Assembly (NCBI GenBank): GCA_039802005.1
Contig: JBDRVV010000006.1
Coordinates: forward strand, 29,165-93,164
Direction: 5' to 3'
DNA: 64,000 nt
Origin: a candidate division WOR-3 bacterium
GTDB taxonomy: Bacteria > Hydrothermota > Tepidihabitantia > SM23-42 > JAOAFX01
Shown in pieces: positions 45,574 through 56,100 of this stretch; position 1 is the stretch's first letter; each line of letters opens with the position of its first letter. Below the pieces are notes generated by a model. The model worked only from the letters and a program-made list of their open reading frames with translations. It searched no databases and had not been told where the DNA came from. The translations under genes and the position numbers were made by a program.

Positions 45574-47676
45574 ATGAAAGGCGTGATTACAAAAATTGGT
45601 TTAATTCTGTCTCTGGTATTTGTTGGATGCATTATGAAATACACAAGAAAAATATACCCTGAGACAAAAAAAATTCATATGTCAGAGATTATCCATGGGA
45701 AAATTATTGTTGATGAATATAGATGGTTGGAAGATTTTGGCGATAATACAGTTCAGGAGTGGATAGCACAACAGAATTATTTGGCGCATAAATATCTTAA
45801 TGGACTTCCGCAGCGGGAATGGTTGAAAAGGAGATTTACTGAATTAAAAAGATACGATGATATATCTGCTCCTCGTCAAGTTCTCGTTGGTGATCGAATA
45901 TTTTATTCAGCAATAAAGAAGGATTGGGAGCGCTGGGCATATTATACAAAAGAGAATGAAAATGCTGAATCAGTTTTATTATTTGATCCGAATCAATGGG
46001 GGTTGAATACACTTGGCGCGGTCTATCCATCACGGGATGGTAAATATATTGCCTACAGCGTGGAGGAAGCAGGTAAGGAAAATCCGATTATAAAAATAAT
46101 GGAAGTTGAAACAGGACGGATATTACCTGATTCACTCCAGGGTTGGCGCCAAAGCGGAGTTGCCTGGTTGCCTGACAATTCAGGTTTTTATTATACCGCG
46201 AATCCATTGAAGGGCACAGTGCCTGAAGGTGAAGAGAACTACTGGGATGCAGTTTATTTCCATAAACTGGGTACACCAACTCCTGAAGATAAAAAAATAT
46301 TCTTTCATCCGGAAGTAAAAGAATATTTTCATAATGCGGTAGTCAGTGAGGATGGAAGATATGTATTATTTTATCGCTCAATGTTTTACAAAAATGAAGT
46401 TTATATCCAGAGATTAGGCACAAGTGAGCCGATGCAACCGATTGCTATTGGTTTTGATGCCGAATATAGTATAATTCTGGTGGAGGACCGATTGATAATA
46501 AAAACAAATCTGGATGCACCAAATGGAAGGGTATTTTCAACGACTCTGGATAAACTGGATAAGAAATACTGGCAGGAAATCATTCCTGAGTTTGAAGATC
46601 ACCTTGAATATATTGAAGCAATTGGTGGGCATCTCTACGCGGTTTATATCCATAATGCCCATACGAACATAAAGATTCATACCATAGAAGGGAAATACAT
46701 CAGGGATTTAACATTGCCAACCATTGGGAGTGCCTGGGTCTGGGGCTACTGGTCAAAGCCCGATGTCTGGGTTTCTTTCAGTTCTTTTACCCATCCATTA
46801 ACGATTTATAAATACGCTTTTGAAAGTGATAAATTAATTCTATATCATCGCCCACCGATTGATATTGAACTATCTAATTTTGTTGTCGAACAGGTGTGGT
46901 ATGATTCAAAGGATGGAACAAAAATACCAATGTTCTTGGTGCACCATAAGGATATAAAAAAGAATGGCAAAAACCCGGTATATTTGACTGGGTATGGGGG
47001 ATTTAAGATATCTATCCACCCGCATTTTTCCGTAAATTATGGAGTCTTTCTTGAATCTGGTGGAATGATCGCAATACCTAATCTGCGCGGTGGCGGCGAA
47101 TTTGGGGATGAATGGCATAAGGCAGGAATGCTTGATAAAAAACAGAATGTCTTTGACGATTTTATTTCTGCGGCGGAATACCTTATTGAGAATAAGTATA
47201 CGAGTCCTGAGTATCTTGCAATTGGTGGTGCCAGTAATGGTGGATTGCTTACCGGCGCGATATTGGTCCAAGCGCCAGAATTATTTAAGGCAGTCTATGT
47301 TGGTGTCCCTCTACTTGATATGCTACGATATCATAAATTCAGTTATGCAAATATTTGGGCTGAAGAGTATGGAAGCGCTGATAACGCCGAACAGTTTGAA
47401 TATTTAATCAAGTACTCACCCTATCACAATGTTAAAAAACAAAAATATCCTGCAGTCCTTTTTGAGGCAAGTGATAATGATCCACGTTGTCATCCGATGC
47501 ATGCCATGAAAATGGCAGCAAAGGTTCAGGAAAACCAAACAGGCGAGGCACCAATTTTATTAATAGTTCGCAGACATGCAGGACACGGAGGCGGGACAAC
47601 AAAATCTGAACAAATTGAAGAAGATGTTGATATGTGGTCATTCATAATGAGCCAACTTGGTATGAATTTGCGATAA
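45574..47676 (+). CDS. Prolyl oligopeptidase-family serine peptidase (S9A), lipoprotein
   Basis: 700 aa. The N-terminus has a lipobox (LVFVGC, Cys about residue 19). The propeller domain spans ~60-430. The catalytic domain holds the nucleophile in GGASNGG (Ser near 554), ESDNDPRCHP-like SDNDPRCHPMHA (Asp near 640) and the His in RRHAGHGGG (near 666). It cleaves short proline-containing peptides. The lipoprotein start suggests a periplasmic or outer-membrane location. It shares an operon with the GWxTD protein. Confidence 0.93.
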   Translation: MKGVITKIGLILSLVFVGCIMKYTRKIYPETKKIHMSEIIHGKIIVDEYRWLEDFGDNTVQEWIAQQNYLAHKYLNGLPQREWLKRRFTELKRYDDISAPRQVLVGDRIFYSAIKKDWERWAYYTKENENAESVLLFDPNQWGLNTLGAVYPSRDGKYIAYSVEEAGKENPIIKIMEVETGRILPDSLQGWRQSGVAWLPDNSGFYYTANPLKGTVPEGEENYWDAVYFHKLGTPTPEDKKIFFHPEVKEYFHNAVVSEDGRYVLFYRSMFYKNEVYIQRLGTSEPMQPIAIGFDAEYSIILVEDRLIIKTNLDAPNGRVFSTTLDKLDKKYWQEIIPEFEDHLEYIEAIGGHLYAVYIHNAHTNIKIHTIEGKYIRDLTLPTIGSAWVWGYWSKPDVWVSFSSFTHPLTIYKYAFESDKLILYHRPPIDIELSNFVVEQVWYDSKDGTKIPMFLVHHKDIKKNGKNPVYLTGYGGFKISIHPHFSVNYGVFLESGGMIAIPNLRGGGEFGDEWHKAGMLDKKQNVFDDFISAAEYLIENKYTSPEYLAIGGASNGGLLTGAILVQAPELFKAVYVGVPLLDMLRYHKFSYANIWAEEYGSADNAEQFEYLIKYSPYHNVKKQKYPAVLFEASDNDPRCHPMHAMKMAAKVQENQTGEAPILLIVRRHAGHGGGTTKSEQIEEDVDMWSFIMSQLGMNLR

Positions 47677-47732
47677 TGGTTAATTGTGCACTAATTAAAA
47701 ATCTTCGAAAAACCAATCAATAAAATGATTTT

Positions 47733-49055
47733 TCACTTTATGACGATCAATTTTTGGGAATTCAGTTTATTATCAATATCCATTAGAATAAAGTAAGTAC
47801 CAGCAGAAACCCGTCTGCCATTGTTATCGCAACCATCCCAAGCAATGATGTGATTGCCTGAATTAGATCCTTTTTTTATCAAGTCTTTAACCACCTTTCC
47901 TGAGGAATCCACGACTCTCAATGAAAATCCATCACGACAGGTCGGAACAAAAGCATTGATTTGACAAGGAAATTTTACCGGATTGGATTTCACTTTGAGA
48001 TAAGATTGAAGGATTGTTTTATCTTTGTTTTCACTGATCGCAAGTGTATCAAGGGTAAGCACATATGTATCACCGAAATAATAGTCATAATACTGATCAC
48101 CACCGAAAACAAAGATTTTATGATGGAATGGGTCATAAGCTGCACAGGCACCTCGTCTGCCTTCAATGTTTACACCACTCGGTATAATCTGATGCCAGAC
48201 TAAAGAATTCAGATTGAGAGCCCAGACATCATTGTAATATAACATATAACCTGGATAATCATAACCAAATCCCAGAATCATTTCGTGATTTTGATTATCA
48301 TAAACTGCCCAGTGTCTTGTCCTTGAACCGGGCGAATTTCCCGATGGAAATAACTGGTGCCATGATTCATTCCCATAATTTAGATCCAATGCCCAGACAT
48401 CGTTATAAATTGATGAGCTGTTGCCGCCGAAAATAATCATTCTATGGGCAATCGGGTCATAAGTTGCGGTATGTGCACCTCTTATCGGTGGCGGTGAACC
48501 AGACGGATTTATCTGGATCCAGGTTGTATCATTCAAATTTAAAGCCCAGACATCATTGAAGTTATTTCCGCCTGCATCATAACCACCAAAGACAATCATA
48601 CGATTGTTTACCGGGTCAAATATCGCTGAATGTGCATCACGGGCTACGGGCGGAGTCCCAGAAGGGAAAATCTGAGTCCATACTTCATATCCCGGATTGA
48701 GATTGAGTATCCATACATCATTATAAAATGTATAATCATCCCTGCCGCCAAAGAGTATTACGCAGTTACCCGCAGGATGATATATCATAGAGGGTGAACG
48801 CCGCGGTGCGGGAAGAAGTTGGGAAAGTTGTAGTAATCTCCAAGTCTGAGAGTTAAAATCAAGTGTCCAGACATCATTGAAGTATCCGCCCCAGGATAAT
48901 CTATAATTGCCGCCACCGAATAAAATCATTCGCTGTCCTATGCTATCAGTACATGCAACTGCCATACTCCTTGGACTCGGATTTGCGGTAATTTGCCATT
49001 CTGCGGAAAATAGTGTAGAAATAAAAATTAACGAAACAATAGTAAGACTTCTCAT
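47733..49055 (-). CDS. Exported kelch-repeat protein with type IX-like C-terminal domain
   Basis: 440 aa. Signal peptide (LTIVSLIFISTLFSAEW). Residues ~20-330 carry repeated kelch blades (MILFGGGN, VILFGGRD, MIVFGGYD, MIIFGGNS, with WTQIFPSG and WHQLFPSG motifs). Residues ~360-440 form a FlgD-Ig/type IX sorting-like tail (SLRVVDSSGKVVKDL, IIAWDGCDNNGRRVSAGTYFI). It is probably secreted or cell-surface attached. Promoter TTGACA-16-TATAAT with GAGGAGG before the ATG. Confidence 0.85.
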   Translation of the reverse strand: MRSLTIVSLIFISTLFSAEWQITANPSPRSMAVACTDSIGQRMILFGGGNYRLSWGGYFNDVWTLDFNSQTWRLLQLSQLLPAPRRSPSMIYHPAGNCVILFGGRDDYTFYNDVWILNLNPGYEVWTQIFPSGTPPVARDAHSAIFDPVNNRMIVFGGYDAGGNNFNDVWALNLNDTTWIQINPSGSPPPIRGAHTATYDPIAHRMIIFGGNSSSIYNDVWALDLNYGNESWHQLFPSGNSPGSRTRHWAVYDNQNHEMILGFGYDYPGYMLYYNDVWALNLNSLVWHQIIPSGVNIEGRRGACAAYDPFHHKIFVFGGDQYYDYYFGDTYVLTLDTLAISENKDKTILQSYLKVKSNPVKFPCQINAFVPTCRDGFSLRVVDSSGKVVKDLIKKGSNSGNHIIAWDGCDNNGRRVSAGTYFILMDIDNKLNSQKLIVIK

Positions 49056-49071
49056 ATTTCCTCCTCACAAA

Positions 49072-49099
49072 ATTATATAATAAATATAGAATATGTCAA
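49072..49099 (-). promoter_or_regulatory. Promoter of the kelch protein
   Basis: On the minus strand TTGACA (49099-49094), 16 bases, TATAAT (49077-49072), then a leader with GAGGAGG. Confidence 0.75.
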
Positions 49100-49151
49100 C
49101 AAATATGTGTTCTCACTAAGGTGATATTATTACGGATAGCATAGATAATAT

Positions 49152-50108
49152 TTATTCTTGCGAATTCCCCAAATTGATACTTTTTGAAATTTGCCAGGGT
49201 AGGAATTTTATTGAAATCGCAGCAAAAAGAATCTCGGCAACAGTTATCCACAATCGCGACAAAAGACTTATTATAATTGCAATCGGTTTAGGAAAATAAA
49301 GAGACAGTAAAAGAGTTAATATACCTTCTCTAACGCCCAATCCCGCAGGGGCAAATAATGCAATAAATCCAAGATTCCAGGAGATTGAAAATACACCAGT
49401 CAAATCAATAAATTTACTACAAGATACCGGATAGAATGAATTTATTAGAAAGAAAAAGCCAATGCCATAATTTATCCAGACAATTCCGAATAATAAGGTT
49501 AAAGCTAACATCGAAAAATATCGGTATCGCAAGTCTACAAATGGACGTTTTAATAACCGGCATATGATATTTATAATTTTACCTGCAAAAAATGGATGCA
49601 GGGCAATAATAGCCAATATGGTTAATATAATAGCGAGGAATATATAATTTCTTAATATAGCGTAGTTATAAATCAATGGGGAGATTATGAAAATGATAAG
49701 TGAAGAAAGCAAAAGAAGTCCTGTTTCCAACGCGATACTCAAAAATCCTTTTTCTTCTTTTACACCCAATTTTTTAATAAAATAAACTCGACCTGCGGCA
49801 AACCATACTTTGCCGGGCAAATATTTCCCGAGGACTGAAATTCCTGTTGTAGATAAGGAATATTTAAACGATATTTTTTCTCCAAGATTTGCCAATATTT
49901 TCTGCCAGAGATACGCCCCATAAAGGAAGTTCAAAAAAATGGGGATAAATGAGATTAAGATAAAGCCTAAATTGAATTTTAATTTGTCAAAAGGAATCTC
50001 CTGCCAGGTCTGAACAAGGTTTTTACCTAAAAAGAAGAATATAATTAAAACAATAATCCAGAAAATTACTTTCTTTAAGATTGATGAGAATTGTTTGCCG
50101 GACTCCAT
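49152..50108 (-). CDS. Flippase-like membrane protein (UPF0104/lysylphosphatidylglycerol synthase TM family)
   Basis: 318 aa, about eight membrane helices. Typical features of the family: GKYLPGKVWFAAGRVYFIKKLGV and the C-terminal GVFSISWNLGFIALFAPAGLGVREGIL, then RLWITVAEI. Members may translocate lipid-linked molecules or be part of lipid-modifying enzymes. It is alongside a glycosyltransferase in the same direction. The substrate is unknown. Leaderless promoter (TTGAAT-16-TATAAT). Confidence 0.85.
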   Translation of the reverse strand: MESGKQFSSILKKVIFWIIVLIIFFFLGKNLVQTWQEIPFDKLKFNLGFILISFIPIFLNFLYGAYLWQKILANLGEKISFKYSLSTTGISVLGKYLPGKVWFAAGRVYFIKKLGVKEEKGFLSIALETGLLLLSSLIIFIISPLIYNYAILRNYIFLAIILTILAIIALHPFFAGKIINIICRLLKRPFVDLRYRYFSMLALTLLFGIVWINYGIGFFFLINSFYPVSCSKFIDLTGVFSISWNLGFIALFAPAGLGVREGILTLLLSLYFPKPIAIIISLLSRLWITVAEILFAAISIKFLPWQISKSINLGNSQE

Positions 50109-50113
50109 TATTA

Positions 50114-50141
50114 ATTATAGTTAAATTGTTCAATAATTCAA
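50114..50141 (-). promoter_or_regulatory. Promoter of the flippase-like gene
   Basis: On the minus strand TTGAAT (50141-50136), 16 bases, TATAAT (50119-50114), five bases to the ATG at 50108. Confidence 0.6.
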
Positions 50142-50187
50142 CAATTCCATTATTCTAAAACGATCGAAGAATGGAAATTCTCTATAT

Positions 50188-51267
50188 TTAATCAGTAAAG
50201 TTTTCATAGATTTCAGCAACTGAATCTGCAGTCTTTTGCCAGGTGAATTTTTTTGCTTGGGTAATGCCCTTTTCTTTTAGCTCAGAATAAAGGCTTCGAT
50301 TATCCAACAATTTTTTTATACCCTCGTAAATTTCCAACACGGAATATGGATTTACTTTTAATCCTGCCTCACCCACGATTTCGGGCAGAGAACTTGTATT
50401 GGCAACCACCACTGGAGTCCCACAACTCATTGCCTCAAGGGCGGGAAGCCCAAAACCTTCATAAAAAGAAGGCATTACGAATATATCTGCGGCATTATAA
50501 AAATCTGGAAGTTCGTTTTCTTTAACATTTTCAAAATATTTTATATTATTTTCAATCCCCAGTTTCCTTATCAATTGACGCGTGGTATCAGATTGCCTTC
50601 CGACCCTTATTAAAATGATATTCTTATAATCAGCTAAAAGTTTTGCGAACGCCTTCAAAAGACAGGGAATATTTTTCCGATATTTTTCAGTTCCCACATT
50701 GAGGATGACTTTGAAATCTTCTGGGATATTTAGTTTATGTTTCAAAATCTCTTTATTTTGCAAAGGTCTGAAGATATTATGTTCGACACCGAGATAGACG
50801 GTTTTTATTTTCTTTTCCGAAATTCCATAAATTTTTATCAAGTCTTTTTTGGTTGAATCTGAATCCGCCATGATAATCAAAGCCTTTTTTAACCCCCAGT
50901 AAATGAAGCGCCGCCAGAATCTTTCTGAAAGATGGTCTGGGGTTATTAAGGGGGCGAGGTCATGACAGGTGATAATAGAGTTTGTTTTTGAGATTAAAAA
51001 GGATAGATTTTGATTGGCAAAATGATACAAATCATATTCTGGAAATTTTTCGTGGAGCCTATACCAGAAAAATGGTTTATTATCAATAATTGGATATCTT
51101 TTATCCTGAACAATGATAGCACCATCTTGATTTTTTAATGCACGAGCTTTGTAATCTAGTAATAAGAAATCAATGTGAAATCTCCCTTTTAGCAATTCAA
51201 ATATCTTGAATGCATATTTACCCATCCCTGAATAGAAAGGTTGATCATTTATTAATGCTATTTTCAT
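50188..51267 (-). CDS. Group 1/GT4 glycosyltransferase
   Basis: 359 aa. GT-B fold. N-terminal GMGKYAFKIFELLKGR and the C-terminal donor-binding signature FVMPSFYEGFGLPALEAMSCGTPVVVANTSSLPEIVGEAGL (E-x7-E motif) are characteristic of GT4. It transfers a sugar from a nucleotide donor to an acceptor unknown here. The flippase-like gene downstream has its own promoter. A 39-aa open frame lies between its promoter and its ATG. Confidence 0.9.
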   Translation of the reverse strand: MKIALINDQPFYSGMGKYAFKIFELLKGRFHIDFLLLDYKARALKNQDGAIIVQDKRYPIIDNKPFFWYRLHEKFPEYDLYHFANQNLSFLISKTNSIITCHDLAPLITPDHLSERFWRRFIYWGLKKALIIMADSDSTKKDLIKIYGISEKKIKTVYLGVEHNIFRPLQNKEILKHKLNIPEDFKVILNVGTEKYRKNIPCLLKAFAKLLADYKNIILIRVGRQSDTTRQLIRKLGIENNIKYFENVKENELPDFYNAADIFVMPSFYEGFGLPALEAMSCGTPVVVANTSSLPEIVGEAGLKVNPYSVLEIYEGIKKLLDNRSLYSELKEKGITQAKKFTWQKTADSVAEIYENFTD

Positions 51268-51290
51268 ATATCATTTTGGTATTACTGTTT

Positions 51291-51410
51291 CTATGAAGAG
51301 AAAAAATAATCTTTCCTTGCTAAATCGATCCGCAAAATACTCATTAAAAAAGTTAAGTCCAGATAACAGATTACTCGATCCATAAATTTTTTAAAATTTA
51401 ATAAACTCAT
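51291..51410 (-). CDS. Small ORF upstream of the glycosyltransferase gene
   Basis: 39 aa, ATG at 51410 to TAG at 51291, MSLLNFKKFMDRVICYLDLT at the start. It follows a strong TTGACT-16-TATAAT promoter and a possible AAGGA site. It has no recognisable family. It might be a leader peptide or just the 5' untranslated region. Confidence 0.3.
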   Translation of the reverse strand: MSLLNFKKFMDRVICYLDLTFLMSILRIDLARKDYFFSS

Positions 51411-51447
51411 ATCTCAATAATTCCTTTTGAAAATTTATTATAAATAT

Positions 51448-51475
51448 ATTATATCTTGTATTAACCATAAGTCAA
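51448..51475 (-). promoter_or_regulatory. Promoter of sORF-glycosyltransferase
   Basis: On the minus strand TTGACT (51475-51470), 16 bases, TATAAT (51453-51448). The 180-base gap to the glycosyltransferase ATG contains the small open frame at 51291-51410. Confidence 0.7.
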
Positions 51476-51578
51476 GAATAATTGAAAATCAGATTATAGC
51501 CCAGCCCTCCATAACAAAAAAATACAAATTTCACAAAAATTTCACAAATATAAAGTATAATAATATAAAGGAGGTTTT

Positions 51579-53114
51579 ATGGCTATAATTGTTGTATGTA
51601 TATTAACTATTTATAATGGACCGATTCTTATCGGGGGCAGGCAATGGGATCAGAAGATACATAACATAAATAATATTGAATTCGGAGTAACGAACTATGG
51701 AAAAATAGGGGTGCCCTGTTACTGGCCTAAAGGAAGTGGTCAGGGGTATATTTTTGGCTCAGGGATATGGGTTGGTGCCATTGACTCTATAACCTGCGAT
51801 ACAATGGTGACAATTGGTTATGGAACCCATGGCGGAGAATCTGAATTTGTTCCGGGTTTATACGGACAGGACCCGGGTGCACCTTGTGTAATAATCTATA
51901 TGTATCCATACCCCTGGCCCGCACCTTTAGATAGTTTTCCCATGGCTCCACAGGAACCATTATCAGACCAGGATTCCTGGTGTTGTTATAATGATTGTGA
52001 TTCAACATATCATATGCCAAATGATACAAAACCAATCGGCATTGGAGTCTATCAAACCGTCTATGTCTGGAGTGATTCTTTGCTTGCGGATATGGCGTTT
52101 TTGAAATTTGAAATAAAGAATGTGCTGCACAAACCGATTAAGAATCTATATTTCGGATATTGTGCTGATTGTGACATTGGAAATGAGGCAGGGACTAATG
52201 CTAATGACATTTGCTATGCAATCGTTGGAAAATGGTATGTAGTAAATGGCGAATCAATCTGGGTTGATAATCTTGCATTTCAGTATCAATTTGCAGATGA
52301 ACCAGGCTGGAGTGATGTTGGCGCAATCGGCTTTGATTTATTGCAGACACCATTTGATTTACAATGGGGGCAGGATAAAGATAACGATGGTATTGTAGAC
52401 CAGTATGAGCGGGATAGTATTTATTATTGGAATAATGTGCCGCCAAGTCAATGGGATATTGACAATGATGGCGTCCCGGACTGGCGTGATCCATCGGAGA
52501 ATCCTCAGATGGGATTGACAGCATACAAGAGATTTACCTTGGTAAGCGATCCGTATCATGACAATGAACGATATTTAGCCCTTGCCGGATATGATTATAA
52601 CAATGGGCAATATGTTCCTTATGATACAGTAGTCCCCCAACCCGATGACCAGCGGTTTTTGATGGCAAGTGGACCGTTCCAGCTGATGCCTGATTCCAGC
52701 GCCACCATTATATTGGGAGTTATGTTAACATACTGGGATAGATATAACCATTCAATGCCCGATACTGAAATTGTCCTGCTTGACCACCGAATGCAGACTT
52801 ATTGGAATTTGAACTGGAGATTGGGTATTCACGCAGGTTCTTTATTCAGCTCAAAGGTTAATAACCTTTGTATAAAACCGAATCCGGTTAAAGACGAGGC
52901 AAGGGTACATTTTATTTTAAAAGAACCTTCCTATGTTACTTTAAATCTCTACAATTCATTGGGACAATTAGTACTGAATGCTTGGAATGGTGTTAAACCA
53001 ACAGGAGAATATAATATAAGAATTGATGTCCGTGAATTGCCATCGGGAACTTATTTTCTTGTATTAAAGTCAGAAACGGAAATTACAAGCAGAAGACTGA
53101 TCGTGATAAAGTGA
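51579..53114 (+). CDS. Secreted protein with calcium-binding-type repeats and type IX-like sorting tail
   Basis: 511 aa. A signal sequence begins at the ATG (AIIVVCILTIYNGPI); GGAGG precedes it. Central repeats DKDNDGIVDQYERDS and DIDNDGVPDWRDPSE match the thrombospondin type 3 calcium-binding pattern. The rest resembles the large secreted proteins of WOR-3/Bacteroidota. The last ~80 residues (CIKPNPVKDEARVHFIL ... VTLNLYNSLGQLVLN ... LPSGTYFLVLKS) fit a type IX-like sorting domain. Confidence 0.78.
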   Translation: MAIIVVCILTIYNGPILIGGRQWDQKIHNINNIEFGVTNYGKIGVPCYWPKGSGQGYIFGSGIWVGAIDSITCDTMVTIGYGTHGGESEFVPGLYGQDPGAPCVIIYMYPYPWPAPLDSFPMAPQEPLSDQDSWCCYNDCDSTYHMPNDTKPIGIGVYQTVYVWSDSLLADMAFLKFEIKNVLHKPIKNLYFGYCADCDIGNEAGTNANDICYAIVGKWYVVNGESIWVDNLAFQYQFADEPGWSDVGAIGFDLLQTPFDLQWGQDKDNDGIVDQYERDSIYYWNNVPPSQWDIDNDGVPDWRDPSENPQMGLTAYKRFTLVSDPYHDNERYLALAGYDYNNGQYVPYDTVVPQPDDQRFLMASGPFQLMPDSSATIILGVMLTYWDRYNHSMPDTEIVLLDHRMQTYWNLNWRLGIHAGSLFSSKVNNLCIKPNPVKDEARVHFILKEPSYVTLNLYNSLGQLVLNAWNGVKPTGEYNIRIDVRELPSGTYFLVLKSETEITSRRLIVIK

Positions 53115-53138
53115 AAAAAAGCAGAAAAAAGTTGATAT

Positions 53139-56100
53139 TTAGCGAAGTAATATAACTTTTTGTATTTCTTTCTTATTTCCTGCTTCCAGTTGAATAAAGT
53201 AGATTCCGGCAGGAAGTTTACGACCTGCATCATCTTTACCATCCCATACAATATTGGATGCATGGTTTGAGATGTAAAAGGGCAAGTTAAATGATTTAAC
53301 AAGTCTGCCTGCAATATCATAAACCACAAGGCTGACCTCTGGTTCTGAAAGAACCATCGGTTCTTGAAGAAAGCCTTGTCCTACATCATCAATTTGGGGA
53401 AATTTGAAATCGGAAATGCGAAATTTAATCACACATTGATTCTGAAATGGATTTGGTAAGACTTCGAGTTTTAATTTTTGCCCGGAAGCTTCCATTATAC
53501 CTTCTTCAACAGCGGTTTGGTATTCAACACTGAAATCATCTATATAAAAACCTTCTCCCGTATGCCCATCATTATCACTGACAAAGGCAATGCGAATCTG
53601 AATGGAGTCACCGGAAGAGTAATCATCAAGTAAATATTTCTCACAGAACCAATCACTATTGATCGGCCGGTTTTGGAGGGCACCGCCGGTGCCGATGAAA
53701 TCAAGGGTATCCGCATTATTATTATGGAGAACAATGACATAGATTCCATCACTACCATAGATCGGCACATTAAACCAGCGGTAGAATTTTAGTAGAGAAT
53801 TTTTATGGATCATAAACGGTATGGTCTGGATGTAACAGTTCATATTATTGACATATTGGCCAGTGGTTTCATTGCCACAAAACCAGGAATGTGATTGTGA
53901 GAAATATCTTCTCGGTGAAATATGCCAAAGATTATTTGTTCCTCCGGTTGTCCATAAAGTAGTGCCGGATTCCATATCATCGAAAAATCCAGTTTCACCA
54001 ATTAATATTGATACTGTATCAATAAATAGTGAATTCTCCGAGTGGATATTAAGCAAAAACTTAGAAATATGGGGCAAGGGAACGAACGGACTTATATATA
54101 CTACAAAAGGCTCTGTAGCTTTCTTTATCACTTCAGGGGGAATTTCACCATAGCGAACAGTATCAATGAGCACAAACCCATAAGGGTCAAGGGATGATAA
54201 TCCTGACCGGACTGAATGCCCGGCACCATAACCAGAATTTTTTAAATCTATATACAATGATTCTATCTGTCCGGGTAAGGCGGGTAAGGTTTTAATATCG
54301 GTTTGCTCAATCTTTAATTGTGGTGTTCCAATGAGGATGTTCGGCTTAAAAATCAGGGTGTCACTGTTGAAAACTATTCTCAAATTAAATGTAGCACAAT
54401 TACCGTTCCGGGCAAATTCTCTTATCCTTATTGCAAATGCGTTGTCAATAGTTATTGAATCATTGGGTAATAATGAATCAGCAAATGCAGTGCTGTCAAA
54501 GACCAGGGCGAGTGTATCATTGGTTGAAATTATTAATTGAATATTTCTCGCCGTAATATTACCACAATTGATTATTTTTGTTGGAAGTAGTATATCTTCA
54601 TCGGGATTTGCAATCTGGTCGTTATTGCCAAAGATATCATTTATAATCCATCCGCCGAAATTTACATATGCCCCACTTATTACTGGAGTTGTCAATTCAA
54701 GGGGAATATAATTATGAGCGGTTATGGTCAGATCAAAATTTCCTGTGGTCAATGCATTTGTGTTTAAAAATGCCGAACCACTCGCATCAGTATATCCGGA
54801 AGAATATGATTCATTGCCTTTCATTAAACAGACAAGGGCATTGCGCAGGGGTGAATTTGTTTTCTTATCTTTTACGGTAATCATTATTCGTGCATTGCCC
54901 AGCGGGATATAATCGGGAGAAAAGGCAATCATTGTATCAGGGGCTTTGGTCCATACCGGCAATTCCGGGTCGCCAAGAAGATTTATCTGATATTGATGCC
55001 ATCTATAGACATTCTCTTCCCTTGAATATGGGATGAAATATGCCTTTGCCTGTGCCAGTGCTTCACCAAGATGGTAATTATTTTCTCTAAAGAGTGAATA
55101 GAAAAATCGTGAATCAAAGCGGTCGGAATAGCCAAATCCAGGATTCCCGGGCGAACCCCAGCCATAGCTGGAATTGCCAATGAATGCCACACCGCCCCCA
55201 TTCGGACTGTTGACAAATGCCTCAGATACCGATGCTGAATCAAATGCATTTGTCCAGCAGCCGATTGAATATAAAATTCCATATTTCGGTCCATTCGTTA
55301 ACGTATCAAAATCAACATTATAAATCCGATGGGGCCAGCCTCCTACTGAGATCAAATTTATCCAGCCATGGCCATCGTGATTTATCAGATTCTGTCCATC
55401 CCTTATCGCCTGCATCACCGCTTCTTTCGTTTCGTTGCCAAGACTCTGGTATAATTTTGTTATCTCAAAGTAATTGGGGAATGCTTCATTACCAATCTTA
55501 TTTTTATGAATCCCCTGATCTGTATATGGATCCCACCACAGGATTTCAGCCGTAAAGAGCCCATTGTCAAGATATTCAAAGGGTGGATTCTTTTCGTATG
55601 TTAAAATTTTTTCTACAAACCTTTGTGCCTCAGAGATAGTGTTGACCGGTGCTCTGCCCACAATAAGGTCTGGATACAAATCTATACTATCCTCAATTTC
55701 TCCATAACTTCGGTCATTATCTCTATCCCAGTTTCCCTGCAAATCCGCATAATACAAATCACAGGGCATTGTATCTTCCCTTCCGGGATAGATATTGGCA
55801 CTACAGGTCATTGCATAGGCGAATCGGCAGGGAATATAATCAATGTCACCTCCGAGCAGGACATAGACCGTGCCTGAATCCGTTAAGGTTTTTAGATAAT
55901 TTCTAATTCGTGCTGCACTATCTTCTCCTGGATAATTGTTTATTATCCAATTTACATTTCTTACCCGCGCAGGAATCCCTTTTTTTGTCTTCCAGTCAGC
56001 GAGTCGCTGGAATACAGTATCCATTGGTGATTCGGTTATTATTAGATATTTTATTCTTTCTTGATCTGGAGTTTTTGTTCTTATTATCACATCTTCAGGA

